Part shown: positions 1-8,820 of the stretch, one piece after another
Layout of the letters: the number at the start of each line of letters is the position of its first letter
Position numbering within the stretch: the stretch's first letter is position 1
NCBI GenBank assembly: GCA_944320795.1
Contig: CALUIU010000025.1
Span: 1 to 47,322 of the forward strand
Length of the DNA: 47,322 bases
Source: Candidatus Paraprevotella stercoravium
GTDB taxonomy: Bacteria > Bacteroidota > Bacteroidia > Bacteroidales > Bacteroidaceae
Reading direction: 5' to 3'
The notes under the pieces: model-generated
Seen by the model: the letters and a program-made list of their open reading frames with translations, nothing else
What the model was told of the DNA's origin: nothing
Database searches by the model: none
Program-made: the position numbers and the translations under genes

Positions 1-77
1 ACGGAACAACAGGTTCAGACATCATGCTGAACAATTACTTGTACGACTTCTTGTCGCACATCTTTACGCAAAGATAA
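1..77 (+). CDS. C-terminal end of a gene entering from the left (partial)
   Basis: The third forward frame is open from the window edge to a TAA at 75-77 and reads as a plausible protein tail (GTTGSDIMLNNYLYDFLSHI, then FTQR). The other two forward frames read less like protein. About 25 residues are visible, too few to name a family. It ends 73 bases before the promoter of the next gene, so it is probably a separate transcription unit. It could also be chance open frame. Confidence 0.4.
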   Translation, partial: GTTGSDIMLNNYLYDFLSHIFTQR

Positions 78-127
78 GAATAACAAAGAATATAAAGCAA
101 AAAAATAAAGAGTAACAATTTTTATAA

Positions 128-157
128 TTGGCACTATTGAATATTTACGTATCTTTG
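128..157 (+). promoter_or_regulatory. Bacteroidetes-type promoter of the BACON lipoprotein gene
   Basis: A -7 element TATCTTTG lies at 150-157, with TTG at 128-130 and a 19-base spacer. This fits the Bacteroidetes consensus (TTG, about 20 bases, TAnnTTTG). Transcription would start near 164, about 20 bases before the ATG at 184. Confidence 0.65.
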
Positions 158-183
158 CTCCAGAATCAACCAAAACAAGAAAT

Positions 184-885
184 ATGAAAAAAGGAAAACT
201 GATAAGTTTATGCACAGTAGGACTCTGCATGACCCTAACATCCTGCTTTGAAAACACAGGAGATCATTACACCGAGATTTTATATCCGGCATCAGGAATG
301 AAAGCATTATATGCTGACCAAACGGTGGATTCTCTGGTGTTTGTTACTATTGACAGCTGGAAATTGGACACAACATATAATAATATACCACAAGATCGGA
401 AATTGTTTTTCTCTATCGACCCCTCTGATTTTTCAGGAAACGAAGACGCCAAATATATTGTTACAAAAAGCGTCAAACTCGAATTTGCTCCCAACACAAC
501 GGACACGTCCAAAATTGCCGGCCTGAACATCAAAGCATACGACAGAAATTTCTCCGCAATATATGAACAGAAACATTTCCACGACATAGAACGCCCACGC
601 AGATTGAATTACGAATTTCTGCTGACAGATACTGCCGGTACCACCATGGACAGCATCATTTTCAAAGCATATGACAATTGGAGCATGAAGATTAAAGATG
701 CCGAGCAGAAAAGCTGGATTCGTATTGCCAATCCTGAAGGATCAAAAGGAAATCAGGTTGTAAAAATCAACATGGATAAAAACGAAACCCAAAGCAACCG
801 TGATGCCACCATTATCCTGACCAGCAGTAATGAAGCAACAACGGAAATCAGAATCGTACAGCAGAAGCCTGTCCAAAAAAATTAA
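184..885 (+). CDS. BACON-domain lipoprotein
   Basis: A 233-residue protein with a lipoprotein signal peptide: basic start, hydrophobic core, and lipobox LTSC with the lipidated Cys at residue 21. The mature part is beta-rich. Residues about 155-230 look like a BACON domain, with a W at about 166, SWIRI in the middle, a stretch ending NETQSNRDATIILTSSN and a terminal EIRIVQQKP. An upstream stretch of about 110 residues may be a diverged copy. BACON domains are common in Bacteroidetes surface lipoproteins, often in glycan or mucin contexts, but no enzyme domain is attached here. It has its own promoter and no operon partner. The lipoprotein call is firm; the role is unknown. Confidence 0.8.
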   Translation: MKKGKLISLCTVGLCMTLTSCFENTGDHYTEILYPASGMKALYADQTVDSLVFVTIDSWKLDTTYNNIPQDRKLFFSIDPSDFSGNEDAKYIVTKSVKLEFAPNTTDTSKIAGLNIKAYDRNFSAIYEQKHFHDIERPRRLNYEFLLTDTAGTTMDSIIFKAYDNWSMKIKDAEQKSWIRIANPEGSKGNQVVKINMDKNETQSNRDATIILTSSNEATTEIRIVQQKPVQKN

Positions 886-920
886 AGACAAAAGCTGGTT
901 TTTTCCGAAAAATATAAAAA

Positions 921-965
921 GAATCCTCCAGACAATGCCACATCCGGTTTTTGTCTGGAGGATTC
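921..965. terminator. Bidirectional terminator hairpin
   Basis: A perfect 15-bp inverted repeat (921-935 with 951-965) and a 15-base loop separate two convergent genes. On the minus strand the second arm is followed by a T-rich run, so it best serves the YbjN-like gene, whose stop codon abuts the stem. On the plus strand the T tract is poor. Confidence 0.8.
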
Positions 966-1349
966 TTAGTTCAACGCCCTTCCATGCACCCATTTGGTAT
1001 GAAACAGCTCATATGCCAAGACCAATACATCTATTGAAAAAAATATCATTTTTTTCAGATCCGTTTCCGATGAAAGCCGCTGCTCCATGCCAGCCCATAC
1101 ATATTCTCCGTTGAGAATCAGTTTAACAATCTTCAATTCATTGTTAATGGCATTGGTTACTTCCAAAACATCACACTTACAAGTATGGTCTACCTTTAAA
1201 ATACCAGGAATATACAAGCTGTAGAATGTTTTGTCACGCTCATCTTCCAAATAGAGAAAATTTATATTCTGATAAGAAAATGTCAGAAAACCTTCTTCAT
1301 ATATGGGACATATTCCCTGCTCCTTTAAGATTTTTACAATCTGTTCCAT
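966..1349 (-). CDS. Small YbjN / type III secretion chaperone-like fold protein
   Basis: A 127-residue protein without signal peptide or membrane segment. The pattern fits the YbjN (type III chaperone-like) fold: an N-terminal helix ending in GICPIYEEGFLTFSYQNINF, a beta-meander (FYSLYIPGIL), a central helix with EVTNAINNELKIVKLILNGE, then a strand with YVWAG and a long C-terminal helix. Such proteins are common in Bacteroidetes and poorly characterised, and the fold often binds partner peptides. It is convergent with the BACON gene and has no co-directional neighbour nearby. The assignment rests on fold pattern only. Confidence 0.6.
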   Translation of the reverse strand: MEQIVKILKEQGICPIYEEGFLTFSYQNINFLYLEDERDKTFYSLYIPGILKVDHTCKCDVLEVTNAINNELKIVKLILNGEYVWAGMEQRLSSETDLKKMIFFSIDVLVLAYELFHTKWVHGRALN

Positions 1350-1626
1350 TATCTTTTGTCTTTATCTGTTTTTCCATCATATGTTTTTTGAATCTACCCA
1401 ACAATGAATATCCTTAATGAATCCGAATAAAGAAAAGTAACCCTTATACAGATCAGATTACCAAGGATTCATCATTTTGAAAGGAGCGCCATTTTTACCG
1501 GCATAAAATACCAGAAAAAGACGCCCGGAAAAAATAGCTTTTATTGCTAGTTTAAAATGCTATTCCTTAAACTGTTTATCATAATGATGGAATACATATA
1601 CAATATCTATCACACATTTTAAAAAA
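1350..1626. other. Intergenic region, no gene seen
   Basis: An AT-rich spacer between the start of the YbjN-like gene and the terminator of the CHAT operon. Only short, low-quality frames occur, and I see no clear TAnnTTTG element for the 966-1349 gene. A promoter for that gene must lie here but is not recognisable. Confidence 0.5.
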
Positions 1627-1654
1627 AACTGCACAGCTTCTTTACTGCACAGTT
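1627..1654 (-). terminator. Terminator of the caspase/sigma/CHAT operon
   Basis: On the minus strand an imperfect hairpin (AACTG/CAGTT outer and CAG/CTG inner stems around a TG/TG internal loop) is followed by eight T. It lies 140 bases past the CHAT stop codon. The arms are also a direct repeat of CTGTGCAG. Confidence 0.55.
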
Positions 1655-1793
1655 TCCGTTCTATGATTCATCTTCTATTATACCAGCATTAAAATTCATA
1701 CGTTTTCTAAAGGTCATCCATCAAACATTTTCCGATTTTCTATAAATCATAGAAAAGCATGTTACTCTGTATATCAACTATTTTAGCTATAGA

Positions 1794-4700
1794 TTAGTCT
1801 ATCAGTATAAAACCAGCCCAATAAAATGGCTCGGGATATCGGGATCTGATTTCTGACTTGGCTTTATCAAAAGCCTGGCGTCGACTGGTATTCTTTCGGA
1901 CGAGATTCTTATAAAATTCAACCATAAACTCACGGGTAACCCGGTCACTGATTGGCCATAAGGTCATCATCAGGCTCTGCACTCCTGCTTTCTTAAACGC
2001 ACGCTGCAAACCATAAAGTCCTTCGGAGGTAACCTTTCCATGACCAGACTTACAGGCAGACAATACGACCAGTTCTGTTCCGGAAAGGTCTAATTTCGAA
2101 ATATCCTGAGCTGTAAGAATTCCGTCCAATACCCCATCAGGGATTTTTTTCCCTTGCCAAACCATATTCCCTCCGGAAAGTACCAGACCGGATAAATACA
2201 TGGCATCCTGAAAACCTTGCAGATACTTGTTCTGTGAAGCTTCTTCGGGTGTGTAATAAAAACCATGCGTCGCCACATGCAACAAACGGGGAGAATGCCC
2301 ACTGAAATCCAGAAAAGACTCTTCTGTTCCAGATTTCCCGGTACGCAAAAGAACCTGAAAATGATTTTCTTTCAGGATCTCCGAGATTTGCCGTACCTCT
2401 TTTTCACTTTCCGGTAAAAATACAAAAACACTGCCTCCTCTCAGCGTATGGCGCATCTGCTCCTTTCCGGAAAAAGAATATTTACGATGTTCTGTCAGCA
2501 TATCATCCGGTGACATATCATACTGCAGTCCTCCATACAAAACAGCATAATCGGACTGTTCTCTTCCAGCATCCTGACGAATAATCTCCCGGGCAGAAGA
2601 AAGCCGTACAAAACGATAGTCCTCCCCCAATAAGCACCCATCACTCGTAATGAAGGACTCTAAAGCCATTTGATAGATCTTTCCGGAAGGCACATAATAT
2701 ACAGTACTTTCTTCTGATGCATAAGGGCGGATCTGCTTCCAAAGAAGAGCCAACATTTCCGCTGATTTCTCAGGACTATACAAAACATCGGCAGTCTGCC
2801 CCCGCAGCAATCGGTCCAGGTCGTTTTGCGTAAAGAGCCGAAGCAACAAAGGATACTTCTGGTTCTTACGGATCAAATAAGCCGCATATTGCCTATTCCC
2901 GTTTGCAGACTCATAATCCACAAAGTCAATTAAAAGTTCCTTATCTTTCAAACTATGTCTGATTTGCTGATAACCGCAATTCAGAAACTTCGTATAATCT
3001 GAATACGCACGGGAGCGTAAGGCCAACTCCTGATCCATTCCTCTTAATCTGTCATGCAATAGACCAAGCGTATCTTTATTGTGTTCATAATCACGCTGTA
3101 AATCTGCGATTTTTTCCTGTAAGGCCATCATTTCCGCGAACTTCTCCAAATCTTCCGGATTTCCTTCCTGCCGCAACATTTCATATTGCGACTTTTCTGT
3201 TTCCAACAACAACGATTTAGAGAAAAGCAAAGCATCGTAGCACGATTCAGTGAAAGCATTATTGGTCGCTGAAACCTTAAGTGCATAAGCAGACATATTC
3301 CATAGCAATGCCGAATTTTCATTCCAAAAAGCTTCCCGTTCGGCAGAAGGAACAAAGCGAAGCTGTGATTTTATATTTTCCTGCAAGACATCCAAGGCCT
3401 GAGTACAGATATGTGACGCCCGCTCAGCATCACCTGCATCCCATTGTGCCAAAGCCAGTTTCTCCAAAGCCTGGCTGTAAGCAATAGAGTTTTCTCCGGA
3501 CTCGTTACGTGTCAGCTCTGCACATTCCGCATAAATCTCACAGGCCTTTTTATAATCTCCGATCTTTTTCAATACTCCGCCCCACAATGACAGGCCACCA
3601 ATCCGTCCCAGATCCGTTTTTCCGTATTTTTCCACCAGAATTCCGTCTGATTTCCGAAGAGTCTCATCAGCCTTATGCCATTCCTGAAGCATGACATATC
3701 CCAATGCCTGTGACAAAAAAGCATACGAACGTTTACGGGCATCCACCTTTTCCTGATCCATAAGTCTCTGCAAGGTAGCACAACAATCCTCAAAACGTTT
3801 CCGATCCTTCATCTGAGCATAAATAGTAGCCTGTATCATCCAGGTGTTGAGTTTATAAACCTCCGTCCCTTCACCTAAATCAATATCGAGAGAAGCCCTG
3901 CCATATTTCTCGGCTTGCTCATAATCTCCTTTTGCCATATATAAATGGCACATCTTACAATAATAAACATAAAAACCGGTTCTTCTGTTTTGTGGAGCCA
4001 CATAAGACAGACTCTGCTTATAATAGAATCCGGCCATATCATAATCTTTTAAAAGCAACATCCGATCGCCTTTTTCCAAAAGCAAAATCTGGCTGCCCCG
4101 GGAAGCAGACAGTGAATCCCTGAGAAAGGAGCTCTCCACGTATCCTTTCATGTCTTTCTGTTCTTCTGACAAAAAAGCCTGAGTATTGGCCAGTTCCAAC
4201 AAAAGCTCATGATCCTGTTCTTTTGCTGCCAGCTGATAAGATCGGGACAACAGCTCCGCTGCCTCCGGAAAAAATCCGGAGCATATTTTCACCTTTGCCA
4301 GATAAAGCAATGCCAATGCCATATGCTTACTGTTGGCCATCTCATAAAAAGAAATGGCTTTCTGATAACATGCTACAGCATGGTCATGTTTCTGTGACAG
4401 AAAATCAGAAGCACCTCTCTGAAACCACGTATCCCCAATCAGTTCATATATTTCCTGCTTCTCTTCACCGGCTGCAAAAGGTAAAACTGACTCCAGATAA
4501 TAACAGGCACCGGGAAAATCCGGTTTTACGGAAAATACGGAATTCATCTTATCAATGGCAAGTCTTTTTCCCACCTGTAAAACCCAACCGACAACAACTT
4601 TTCTTTCCTCCTCTGTTATCGGTTGTTCCAGAAGTCTGTGTCCAAGATCCCAGGCTTCCTTCAAACGATCCATTTTAATATAACATCTGGCAATGCGAAA

Positions 4701-5534
4701 CAAGGCAGTATGATACACCTGGCGCCCTGTCTCGTCTGTCATACCTCTCGTCTGTCTGGCAATAAAACGATAACTCGACAAAATCTCATAATTCCGGGAT
4801 GTACTGTCCATCTCTACCGCACTCTGCAATATTCCAGCCAAAAAATCCAGATTAGTAAGCTGATCCTTAGACAGGTTCTTTTCTATCAGCGAAATCACTC
4901 TCTGCTCACATTCACGGATGGTTCTCAGAACATTAGCCTGCAATCCCTGGCCTTGTACATCCGAGTAACCGTCGTAAGCCCGAAGCAGACATTCATAAGC
5001 GACTGAAGGTTTCTGTTCCTGCATGTATTTTCCTGCCATAAGATACCACAGCAGCAACCGCAAAACAGTTATTGAAGGCACCTCTGTTTCAACAGCATAA
5101 GGTGTTATTTGGTCCAGGACATGATGTAGCGCCAGAAAATCGGCATTTTCTTTTGAAGACATATGCTGCACATACAAAAGTCCTGCACAAACCATCTGCT
5201 CCGCCAATTCCATCTTTTCCTGATCCGACAAGGAAGCCGCTTCCAGTTTCTGGCAGTAATGCCATGCACGCACATAATCTTTTAAATTCAGGCAACAAGA
5301 CATGGACATTTTGAGCGACCAAAGATACATATCCCTTTCCGCCTCCGTACGCATCATTTCTGTTTGTGCACAAACTCTGTCAAAATTTTCCAAAGCACTT
5401 TGATACTTATGTTCCTTGTTGTCAGCCAAAGCCTGCTCCATCAAATCAGAAAGGACTGCCTGAGAACTCTGAGCCTGTACTCCGAAAACCGAACACAACA
5501 GGACTGTTCCTATGCCAATAATCCTTTTCATCAT
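1794..5534 (-). CDS. Exported TPR-CHAT protease-like protein
   Basis: A 1246-residue protein. Residues 1-21 form a signal peptide (cut after VQAQ). Residues about 30-700 are a long alpha-helical array with many TPR-like A/Y/G/A signatures (for example ALENFDRV, AEKYGRASLDIDLGE, ACEIYAECAELTRNES). A helical linker follows at about 760-870. The C-terminal 250 residues are a CHAT domain (caspase HetF-associated with TPRs). Its dyad is intact: His near 1090 in HVATHGF and Cys near 1161 in LSACKSG; the end (EPFYWAGFILI) is also typical. CHAT proteins are caspase-fold peptidases whose TPRs sense partners. It is the last gene of a run, 15 bases after the anti-sigma-like gene. An exported CHAT protein is notable because many characterised ones are cytoplasmic. 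Substrate unknown. Confidence 0.88.
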   Translation of the reverse strand: MMKRIIGIGTVLLCSVFGVQAQSSQAVLSDLMEQALADNKEHKYQSALENFDRVCAQTEMMRTEAERDMYLWSLKMSMSCCLNLKDYVRAWHYCQKLEAASLSDQEKMELAEQMVCAGLLYVQHMSSKENADFLALHHVLDQITPYAVETEVPSITVLRLLLWYLMAGKYMQEQKPSVAYECLLRAYDGYSDVQGQGLQANVLRTIRECEQRVISLIEKNLSKDQLTNLDFLAGILQSAVEMDSTSRNYEILSSYRFIARQTRGMTDETGRQVYHTALFRIARCYIKMDRLKEAWDLGHRLLEQPITEEERKVVVGWVLQVGKRLAIDKMNSVFSVKPDFPGACYYLESVLPFAAGEEKQEIYELIGDTWFQRGASDFLSQKHDHAVACYQKAISFYEMANSKHMALALLYLAKVKICSGFFPEAAELLSRSYQLAAKEQDHELLLELANTQAFLSEEQKDMKGYVESSFLRDSLSASRGSQILLLEKGDRMLLLKDYDMAGFYYKQSLSYVAPQNRRTGFYVYYCKMCHLYMAKGDYEQAEKYGRASLDIDLGEGTEVYKLNTWMIQATIYAQMKDRKRFEDCCATLQRLMDQEKVDARKRSYAFLSQALGYVMLQEWHKADETLRKSDGILVEKYGKTDLGRIGGLSLWGGVLKKIGDYKKACEIYAECAELTRNESGENSIAYSQALEKLALAQWDAGDAERASHICTQALDVLQENIKSQLRFVPSAEREAFWNENSALLWNMSAYALKVSATNNAFTESCYDALLFSKSLLLETEKSQYEMLRQEGNPEDLEKFAEMMALQEKIADLQRDYEHNKDTLGLLHDRLRGMDQELALRSRAYSDYTKFLNCGYQQIRHSLKDKELLIDFVDYESANGNRQYAAYLIRKNQKYPLLLRLFTQNDLDRLLRGQTADVLYSPEKSAEMLALLWKQIRPYASEESTVYYVPSGKIYQMALESFITSDGCLLGEDYRFVRLSSAREIIRQDAGREQSDYAVLYGGLQYDMSPDDMLTEHRKYSFSGKEQMRHTLRGGSVFVFLPESEKEVRQISEILKENHFQVLLRTGKSGTEESFLDFSGHSPRLLHVATHGFYYTPEEASQNKYLQGFQDAMYLSGLVLSGGNMVWQGKKIPDGVLDGILTAQDISKLDLSGTELVVLSACKSGHGKVTSEGLYGLQRAFKKAGVQSLMMTLWPISDRVTREFMVEFYKNLVRKNTSRRQAFDKAKSEIRSRYPEPFYWAGFILID

Positions 5535-5549
5535 TTCTACCAGTTTATA

Positions 5550-6227
5550 TCACTTCATCAGCCGGTAAAGAGAATCAGCCTGCACTTGATAAACCCCTTC
5601 TTCTTTACGAAGAAAATCCAGGACTTCCAAAGCCTCATCCATACGTCCCAGCCCTACCAGAGCATATACTTTCAACCATTTCATATGATATGCGTTCAAA
5701 CGGGCCACCTTCTGTTCATATTCCATACGCTCACGCTCTTCATCCGTAACAGGCGAAGACTTTCTGGAAAAAGAGTATACATTCTTTTCTTTTTCATCAA
5801 TAACCTGTAAAGCCTCGGCATAATGCTCCTCTTGAATTAATGCGGCAATCTGTGAAAGGTCATCACCGGAACGGTATAGTTCCCACCCCGACTGATCCAA
5901 AGGAGGCATTTTCACTTCTTTATCAGGCAACAGGAATGTCCCCCCGACCCATGCAGCCGCAGCAGTCAGAATAACCGCCGCAACCCATCCGGTTCTTTTT
6001 CTATTGGCAATCATTGTATTTTTTTCTGCAGAAGCATTATCCCAGTCCTTCATGCGTTCCAGTTTCTCCGCCCGACTTCTCAGCACCGTCTGTACCTGCA
6101 AGGTAAATTCATACTGTTCCCTAAGCTCCGCATCGGAAACAAGCCGTTCTTCAAAACATTGGCGTTCCTGTACCGACATTTCATTCTTTATATATCGGTC
6201 GATATATTCCTGTTTGCGTTCATCCAT
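5550..6227 (-). CDS. Membrane anti-sigma-like protein with TPR-like outer domain
   Basis: A 225-residue protein. Residues 1-75 are charged and helical, with IDRYIKNEMSVQERQCFEER and DAELREQYE, the pattern of the short N-terminal region of Bacteroidetes anti-sigma and sigma-partner proteins. One membrane segment covers about 81-100 (WVAAVILTAAAAWVGGTFLL) and is preceded by NRKR, which predicts N-terminus inside and C-terminus in the periplasm. The C-terminal 120 residues include ALIQEEHYAEALQVID and VYALVGLGRMDEALEVLDFL, like a pair of TPR hairpins. It follows the sigma factor by 12 bases and precedes the CHAT gene by 15. The classical HxxxCxxC zinc motif is absent. The anti-sigma role is inferred from topology and position. 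Confidence 0.72.
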   Translation of the reverse strand: MDERKQEYIDRYIKNEMSVQERQCFEERLVSDAELREQYEFTLQVQTVLRSRAEKLERMKDWDNASAEKNTMIANRKRTGWVAAVILTAAAAWVGGTFLLPDKEVKMPPLDQSGWELYRSGDDLSQIAALIQEEHYAEALQVIDEKEKNVYSFSRKSSPVTDEERERMEYEQKVARLNAYHMKWLKVYALVGLGRMDEALEVLDFLRKEEGVYQVQADSLYRLMK

Positions 6228-6239
6228 AACATTCCTGTT

Positions 6240-6890
6240 TTAAATATTTCTACGCAATTGATAAAGTTCTTTTGAACTGGACTTTAACTTGGCCAGACAT
6301 TTGTTTTTTGCCGTTTTGAGAGCATCCTTACTGGTAAAAGTGGGCAACAGCAGCAATACTTCATCCAGTTTCTTGTCTTCCACATAAAACAGAGTAAGTA
6401 TCTGACGGCAACGTTCAGACATAACTGCAATACAATCAGAAATTGCTTCCAGTTTCCCCATCCGTTCATCATCATGTAACCAATCCTTCTGTTCCTCGGG
6501 ATCGTATACTAACCGGGCATTCCGCTCCTCTATAGTGGCAAACGGCGATTCCTTACACTCCTGACGTACCAGTTCCAGATATTTCAATTTAGCGATCGAC
6601 ATCATATATGTCATCAGAGAACAGTTTATCGGCTGGCTTTTTCTTCCCAAAAGCACCCCTTCTCTTACCGATATTTTCCCTCTCTCTATATTATCCCAAA
6701 GAGCCAGGTAAGTATTCTGGAATATGTCATCACGTACATGATCCGGTGCAAAGAATACAGCCCGGTAATGATCCGAAAAATATTTTTTGCATTTTAAATA
6801 AAGATTCCGTTCCATCTCCGGATCTTTTTTCAGGATACCTTCTACTAAAGCAGCATCCGAATATACGAGCGACTTGAAACGTATTTTCAT
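6240..6890 (-). CDS. ECF-type RNA polymerase sigma factor
   Basis: A 216-residue sigma-70 family protein. Region 2 covers about 27-105, with the core-binding signature DDIFQNTYLALWDNIERGK. Region 4 covers about 148-205, with MSERCRQILTLFYVEDKKL and a helix-turn-helix ending KTAKNKCLAKLK. There is no region 1 or 3, as in extracytoplasmic-function sigma factors, though the linker is somewhat long. It sits 24 bases after the caspase-like gene and 12 before the anti-sigma-like gene, so all four are probably co-transcribed. Autoregulation is usual for the class but no target promoter can be read here. Confidence 0.85.
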   Translation of the reverse strand: MKIRFKSLVYSDAALVEGILKKDPEMERNLYLKCKKYFSDHYRAVFFAPDHVRDDIFQNTYLALWDNIERGKISVREGVLLGRKSQPINCSLMTYMMSIAKLKYLELVRQECKESPFATIEERNARLVYDPEEQKDWLHDDERMGKLEAISDCIAVMSERCRQILTLFYVEDKKLDEVLLLLPTFTSKDALKTAKNKCLAKLKSSSKELYQLRRNI

Positions 6891-6914
6891 GATCTTAAAG
6901 AATTAGATTAGCAT

Positions 6915-7772
6915 TTATTGAAACATGTCCGTAATCCGAAAGGTTTCCAGATCACCGGATAACACCGGAGTTTGGGGTAACGCTCCCTGATGTTGATTAA
7001 AGAAGCTGACAATCCGCTTGTACAGAAGTGAGTTCGTCATAGGCTTCTGTTCACGAAGAATCTGACAGAGCGCAACCGTCAGTTTTCCATAATAACCTTG
7101 TGACGTTTTCAGTTCTGCATTTCTTTGATAATCACGACAGGCACTAAGCGTCAGCCAGTGTTCTTCATTTCTTCTGACAAAAATAATCGGCTTTTTCTGG
7201 GGCAAAAGAAACTTGTCAGAAACACCACGATACACTTCATCTTCTCCGCCGCGTGTCGAGTCTCCGCTATGACAGGCGTCCACAACAACCAGAATCTTTC
7301 CCTGACTGCCCACTTTGCGTCTTACAGCCATCAACATACGATTCACTTCATCGTCCGTCAAATGAAATCTTCCGTCATCATTTGTCCCATAACACATATA
7401 CGCATCATAGGGAATCCAGCACTCATCCCATCCATCTTTTTCATCTCCTTCCCGATCACTCATCAGCTGCCCATGACCTGAAAAATGAACATAAACCCAG
7501 TCTCCAGACTTGCAACTCTTTTCCAAACGGACAAAAGCCTCGACTATTGCTTTTTTTGTGGCATTATGATTTATCAGCACTTGGATATCCTTAAAACCAC
7601 ACCGCTGTAATACCGGTCTCATCAAAGCTACATCGCGGTCACCATGAATTGAAGTCCAATTCTTATCAGCCTGCTTACCAAGTCCGATCATCAAGGCTCT
7701 TTTTTTCTGACTAAACAGGAAAAATGAGCAGAACAGCCAACACATCAAACATATAAAAAGCCTTTTCTCCAT
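6915..7772 (-). CDS. Exported caspase-like (peptidase C14, metacaspase-type) protein
   Basis: A 285-residue protein. A signal peptide or N-terminal anchor covers residues 1-21, followed directly by the caspase fold: first strand KRALMIGLG at 24-32, catalytic His100 in HFSGHG, acidic specificity loop GDEKDGWDECWIPYDA, and catalytic Cys167 in VVVDACHSG. This is the complete p20 core of prokaryotic caspase homologues (orthocaspases). Those studied usually cleave after Arg or Lys, and the acidic pocket here agrees. It starts the tight four-gene run (caspase, sigma, anti-sigma, CHAT). An exported caspase next to a sigma/anti-sigma pair could process the anti-sigma protein or another envelope target; that is inference. 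Confidence 0.88.
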   Translation of the reverse strand: MEKRLFICLMCWLFCSFFLFSQKKRALMIGLGKQADKNWTSIHGDRDVALMRPVLQRCGFKDIQVLINHNATKKAIVEAFVRLEKSCKSGDWVYVHFSGHGQLMSDREGDEKDGWDECWIPYDAYMCYGTNDDGRFHLTDDEVNRMLMAVRRKVGSQGKILVVVDACHSGDSTRGGEDEVYRGVSDKFLLPQKKPIIFVRRNEEHWLTLSACRDYQRNAELKTSQGYYGKLTVALCQILREQKPMTNSLLYKRIVSFFNQHQGALPQTPVLSGDLETFRITDMFQ

Positions 7773-7841
7773 CCGTTCCTTCCCCCAAAAAATCCTCTAT
7801 AAATATTGGAAATCACCTAAAATACAGATTTTTAATCAGAA

Positions 7842-7874
7842 CAAAAATAAAAAAACTTTCATATATCAGCAAAA
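7842..7874 (-). promoter_or_regulatory. Putative promoter of the caspase-sigma-CHAT operon
   Basis: On the minus strand a TTTTG at 7870-7874 is followed, after 20 bases, by TATTTTTG (7842-7849), matching both Bacteroidetes boxes. Transcription would start near 7835, giving a leader of about 60 bases before the caspase ATG at 7772. The AT-richness of this gap lowers certainty. Confidence 0.5.
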
Positions 7875-7932
7875 AATCCTCCGGAAACTGAAGATATAAA
7901 TCCAAGAAATTATGAATAAAATTGGAAATATC

Positions 7933-8820
7933 CTATTTCAAATAATTTTTGGCCTTCTCATGACCATGTTCAGCAGCTTTACGAAACCAATATATGGCTG
8001 TTTCCTTATCTTCCTGAATAAAGCTGTTGCCAAACAAAAACATACAACCTAAATCATACATGGCCTGAACATGATTCTGCTTTGCGGCCGCTGTCAACAA
8101 TGTATATTTTCGATAACCGTAGGGATATATATCCATACCGCATAAAGAAGACAAAAAATATTGCGCCTCAGAGCATCCCAGATTACTACTTTCTTCCAGA
8201 TAGCGAATTGCCTGAGACGCGTTCCTTCTATAAAATATTCCTTCCCAATACCAACGCCCCAGCTGATATAAGGCATATGAATGTTTTTGTCGGGCAGCCT
8301 GATGATAATAAGCAGCAGATTCTATCAGATTTGGAGAAATATGCTCATTACCTTCTTCATAAATCTGCCCCATCTGGTAGCAAGCCTCGGCAGACCCTAA
8401 CTCTACCGCCTCCGATAACAACGACCAACTCTTTATATGATTACGCTTAACATAAAAACCGGTTCGATACCAGAATGACAAATGCAGAATAGAACGTACC
8501 TCCTTTTGCTCTGCCGCACGGCAAAGACACTGATACGCTTTATTCAAATCATACTTACCCAAAAGATCATATTCATAAAACTTGGATAAATAATACAAGG
8601 CGTTGCGTTCCCCGGCTTCTGCTCCCAGTTGAAGCCAATAATATGCTTTTTCATAGTTTTGCAAATCAGACTGCATATAAATCTTTCCTATCTTATAGGC
8701 GGCAATCATTTCTCCTAAGGAATATGCTTCTTTCAGTTTTTTCAAGGCTTCGCGATACAAATGATATTCCATCAGTATATTTCCTTCATGCAAACATCGA
8801 ACATTCTTTTTGTTTTTCAT
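7933..8820 (-). CDS. Sel1-like repeat protein
   Basis: A 295-residue cytoplasmic protein with no signal peptide, built from about seven Sel1-like (SLR) helical repeats of roughly 36 residues. Clear copies include KAYYWLQLGAEAGERNALYY, AEACYQMGQIYEEGN, SYALYQLGRWYWEGI and TAIYWFRKAAEHGHEKAKNY. SLR proteins are scaffolds that bind partners. It lies 160 bases upstream of the caspase gene on the same strand. A likely promoter in that gap means it may be transcribed separately or only partly together. A link to the protease system is suggested only by position and by the shared use of TPR/SLR scaffolds. Confidence 0.82.
   Translation of the reverse strand: MKNKKNVRCLHEGNILMEYHLYREALKKLKEAYSLGEMIAAYKIGKIYMQSDLQNYEKAYYWLQLGAEAGERNALYYLSKFYEYDLLGKYDLNKAYQCLCRAAEQKEVRSILHLSFWYRTGFYVKRNHIKSWSLLSEAVELGSAEACYQMGQIYEEGNEHISPNLIESAAYYHQAARQKHSYALYQLGRWYWEGIFYRRNASQAIRYLEESSNLGCSEAQYFLSSLCGMDIYPYGYRKYTLLTAAAKQNHVQAMYDLGCMFLFGNSFIQEDKETAIYWFRKAAEHGHEKAKNYLK

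Noticed and set aside
1794-5534. Reading the TPR-CHAT protein as a CRISPR-linked Craspase (Csx29)
   Set aside because: No CRISPR array or Cas gene is in the window, and the protein has a signal peptide, which does not suit a cytoplasmic effector partner.
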